A program made the position numbers and the translations under genes. A model generated the notes under the pieces. The model did no database searches, was not told the DNA's origin, and saw only the letters and a list, made by a program, of their open reading frames with translations. From NCBI GenBank assembly GCA_945873015.1, contig CAMCBY010000184.1:1-7813 (forward strand): DNA of 7,813 bases, given 5' to 3'. Below are positions 6,752 through 7,813 of the stretch, piece by piece. Source of the DNA: Klebsiella pneumoniae (lineage in GTDB: Bacteria > Pseudomonadota > Gammaproteobacteria > Ga0077536). How positions within the stretch are numbered: position 1 is the stretch's first letter; every line of letters begins with the position of its first letter.

Positions 6752-6796
6752 CTGCCTGAACAGGATTATAACGAGCGCAGATTCCTGTCTGGTCAG
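6752..6796. repeat. Two CTG-N-CTG-NN-CAG elements, 33 bases apart
   Basis: CTGCCTGAACAG (6752-6763) and CTGTCTGGTCAG (6785-6796) share the pattern CTG-N-CTG-NN-CAG, and each contains a small palindrome CTG-NN-CAG. They flank the leftward TATAAT: one lies at the expected yihY transcription start, the other where the -35 boxes of both directions should be. The placement is operator-like, but no known regulator is recognised. It does not fit the LexA box, which needs CTG-N10-CAG. Confidence 0.35.
6765..6770 (-). promoter_or_regulatory. Candidate -10 box for yihY
   Basis: A perfect TATAAT on the minus strand, about 85 bases before the yihY start codon. At 16-18 bases upstream no sequence resembles TTGACA; TGACCA at a 19-base spacing matches only half. 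The element is plausible as a -10, but the promoter as a whole is uncertain. Confidence 0.35.
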
Positions 6797-6808
6797 CGCC
6801 GACATGCC

Positions 6809-6814
6809 TACAAT
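6809..6814 (+). promoter_or_regulatory. Candidate -10 box for arsC-like/wrbA
   Basis: TACAAT on the plus strand matches the consensus at five of six positions and would start transcription near 6821, about 50 bases before the arsC-like start codon. The expected -35 position (6786-6791, TGTCTG) does not match and overlaps one of the CTG-N-CTG-NN-CAG elements. Confidence 0.3.
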
Positions 6815-6856
6815 GCGATGCCGGTCGCGGCTCCGATACCGCCACCCGTCATGCAC

Positions 6857-6861
6857 AGGAG
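6857..6861 (+). promoter_or_regulatory. Ribosome binding site for the GTG-started arsC-like gene
   Basis: AGGAG lies 9 bases before GTG 6871. It supports this GTG as the true start; the ATG at 6851 is out of frame and lies before the site. Confidence 0.7.
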
Positions 6862-6870
6862 TTTCACATC

Positions 6871-7218
6871 GTGGACGTTACCCTCTATCACAACCCGCGC
6901 TGTTCGAAATCGCGCGAGACTCTGGCATTGCTCGAGGCGCGCGGCATCAAGCCGGTGATCGTTGAATATCTCGACACCCCGCCTGCTGCGGCTGAACTGC
7001 GCGCGCTGTTACAGGCGCTCGGCCTGCGCGCGCGGCAACTGGTGCGCGACAAAGAAGCCGCGTGGGCGCAATACGCCACACTCGACGAGACCGACGACGA
7101 GCGCATTATCGCCGCGCTCATCGCCGATCCTGTTCTGATCGAGCGGCCCATCGTCGTACGCGGCTCGCGGGCGGTGCTGGGGCGCCCGCCGGGCAACATC
7201 GCGCAGCTTTTCGATTGA
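6871..7218 (+). CDS. arsC: ArsC-family glutaredoxin-dependent reductase (YfgD-like)
   Basis: Small cytosolic thioredoxin-fold protein of the ArsC family. Characterised members reduce arsenate to arsenite using glutathione and glutaredoxin. The 115 residues open with the active-site segment YHNPRCSKSRETL: His7 and Cys11 match R773 ArsC His8 and Cys12. Arg59 (LVRDKE), Arg92 (ERPIVV) and Arg105 (LGRPP) match its three substrate arginines, Arg60, Arg94 and Arg107. All catalytic residues are present, so activity is plausible. It is shorter than R773 ArsC (141) and resembles the chromosomal E. coli paralogue YfgD (about 119), whose physiological role is unclear. No arsR, arsB or acr3 gene is nearby, so a role in arsenic resistance should not be assumed. 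The start is GTG 6871, with AGGAG 9 bases upstream. It is followed 7 bases after its stop by wrbA, almost surely as one operon, which points to a redox or stress role (inference). Confidence 0.93.
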   Translation: MDVTLYHNPRCSKSRETLALLEARGIKPVIVEYLDTPPAAAELRALLQALGLRARQLVRDKEAAWAQYATLDETDDERIIAALIADPVLIERPIVVRGSRAVLGRPPGNIAQLFD

Positions 7219-7225
7219 GTCCGCC

Positions 7226-7810
7226 ATGACTGAAATCCTGATTCTTTACTACAGTCGTCACGGCCACACCGCCGCGCTCGCCGACGAAATTCGTCACGGC
7301 GTGATAGCCGTGCCGGGGTGCGCGGCGCGCATGCGCACCGTCGCTGCCCTCGCCCATCGTCCCGACAGCGTGCCGCTCAGCGGCCCGCCGCATGCGAGCA
7401 AAGACGACCTGCGTGAATGCGCGGGGCTTGCGCTGGGTTCTCCGACCCGGTTCGGCAATATGGCCGCGCCGCTCAAAGCGTTTCTCGATGAGACCTCTGA
7501 TTTGTGGCTGTCAGGCAGCCTGATAGGCAAACCCGCCGGCGTGTTCACCTCCACCAGCAGCATGCACGGCGGCCAGGAATCAACCTTGCTGTCGATGATG
7601 TTGCCCTTGCTCCATCACGGCATGTTGATCACGGGTGTGCCCTACAGCGAAGCCGCCCTGCAGGACACCCGCAGCGGTGGCACGCCCTACGGCGCGAGTC
7701 ATGTCGCGGGGGCTGACAACAGCAATGCGATAAGCGAGCACGAAAAGCGGGTGGCGCGGGCCTTGGGCAAAAGGTTGGCTGAAACAGCGCTGCGCCTCGG
7801 CACCCCGTAG
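7226..7810 (+). CDS. wrbA: NAD(P)H:quinone oxidoreductase, WrbA type IV
   Basis: FMN-dependent cytosolic flavoprotein. Characterised WrbA enzymes reduce quinones by two electrons, avoiding semiquinones and so protecting against oxidative stress. At 194 residues it is close to E. coli WrbA (198). Flavodoxin-fold marks: the FMN phosphate loop YYSRHGHT (8-15); LGSPTRFGNMAAPLKAFLD (70-88) with the Pro-Thr-Arg-Phe flavin contact; TSTSSMHGGQEST (108-120); HHGMLITGVPYSE (130-142); and GGTPYGASHVAG (151-162). The HGGQE and LLSMMLPLLHHGM wording resembles pseudomonad WrbA more than the enterobacterial one, from memory. ATG 7226 follows the arsC-like stop by 7 bases and has no clear ribosome site, so translation may be coupled to that gene. 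The stop codon lies three bases from the window edge, so the gene is complete, but any further operon members are out of sight. Confidence 0.96.
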   Translation: MTEILILYYSRHGHTAALADEIRHGVIAVPGCAARMRTVAALAHRPDSVPLSGPPHASKDDLRECAGLALGSPTRFGNMAAPLKAFLDETSDLWLSGSLIGKPAGVFTSTSSMHGGQESTLLSMMLPLLHHGMLITGVPYSEAALQDTRSGGTPYGASHVAGADNSNAISEHEKRVARALGKRLAETALRLGTP

Positions 7811-7813
7811 GTG

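Larger units (their letters stand above)
6681..6870. other. Divergent control region between yihY and the arsC-like gene
   Basis: These 190 bases lie between two divergent start codons. They contain a perfect leftward -10 at 6765-6770, a fair rightward -10 at 6809-6814 and two similar 12-bp elements at 6752-6763 and 6785-6796. No convincing -35 box was found for either direction, which would suit activator-dependent or otherwise regulated promoters (inference). No small gene or terminator was seen. Confidence 0.7.

Noticed and set aside
6752..6763. LexA (SOS) box
   Set aside because: The CTG and CAG halves are separated by 6 bases, whereas the gammaproteobacterial LexA box needs 10 and an AT-rich core.
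1..7813. Inverted CACCTAC / GTAGGTG at the two ends of the window, and ACCTACAGGG shared by 2-11 and 5404-5413
   Set aside because: In 7.8 kb tens of shared 10-mers are expected by chance. The window ends are arbitrary, and no target duplication or transposase accompanies them.

Overview
The window is a stretch of ordinary proteobacterial core-genome DNA. It is GC-rich (roughly 60% by eye) and densely coded, with seven intact protein genes and no sign of a mobile element, CRISPR array, rRNA or tRNA. The protein sequences look gammaproteobacterial. The order proS, yihY/rbn-like, arsC-like, wrbA resembles, from memory, the proS to wrbA neighbourhood of Pseudomonas aeruginosa (around PA0949-PA0956). 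There the ilv genes lie elsewhere on the chromosome, so this is probably not a Pseudomonas but another, perhaps deep-branching, gammaproteobacterium. Several motifs in the ilv proteins look equally betaproteobacterial. Assignment below class level is not supported.

Left half (31-3360, minus strand): an ilvB-ilvN-ilvC operon read right to left. Acetolactate synthase (IlvB large subunit plus IlvN regulatory subunit) condenses pyruvate or 2-oxobutyrate with pyruvate. Ketol-acid reductoisomerase (IlvC) then isomerises and reduces the product. These are the first two shared steps of valine, leucine and isoleucine synthesis. In both ilvB and ilvN, the upstream GTG of the longest open frame lies inside the Shine-Dalgarno sequence of a better ATG, so the shorter starts (3360 and 1608) are preferred.

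Centre (3361-3687): a 327-base divergent control region between ilvB and proS. It holds a possible ilvB promoter, a tandem 9-bp repeat with 16-bp period upstream of that promoter, and several inverted repeats that could fold in the ilvB leader in mutually exclusive ways. No leader peptide rich in branched-chain residues was found. proS (3688-5403, plus strand) encodes a complete prolyl-tRNA synthetase with the bacterial insertion/editing domain. It ends two bases from the tail-to-tail stop codon of the next gene.

Right half: a YihY/UPF0761 inner-membrane protein (5406-6680, minus strand) with a long cytosolic C-terminal region. A 190-base divergent promoter region follows, then a plus-strand pair: an ArsC/YfgD-like reductase (6871-7218) and a WrbA-type NAD(P)H:quinone oxidoreductase (7226-7810), 7 bases apart. 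The ArsC-like gene sits with no other ars genes.

I do not see a previously undescribed multi-gene system. The points most worth a second look are the ilvB/proS control region, the paired CTG-N-CTG-NN-CAG elements between yihY and arsC, the GEA form of the thiamine-diphosphate motif in IlvB, and the uncharacterised C-terminal region of the YihY protein.
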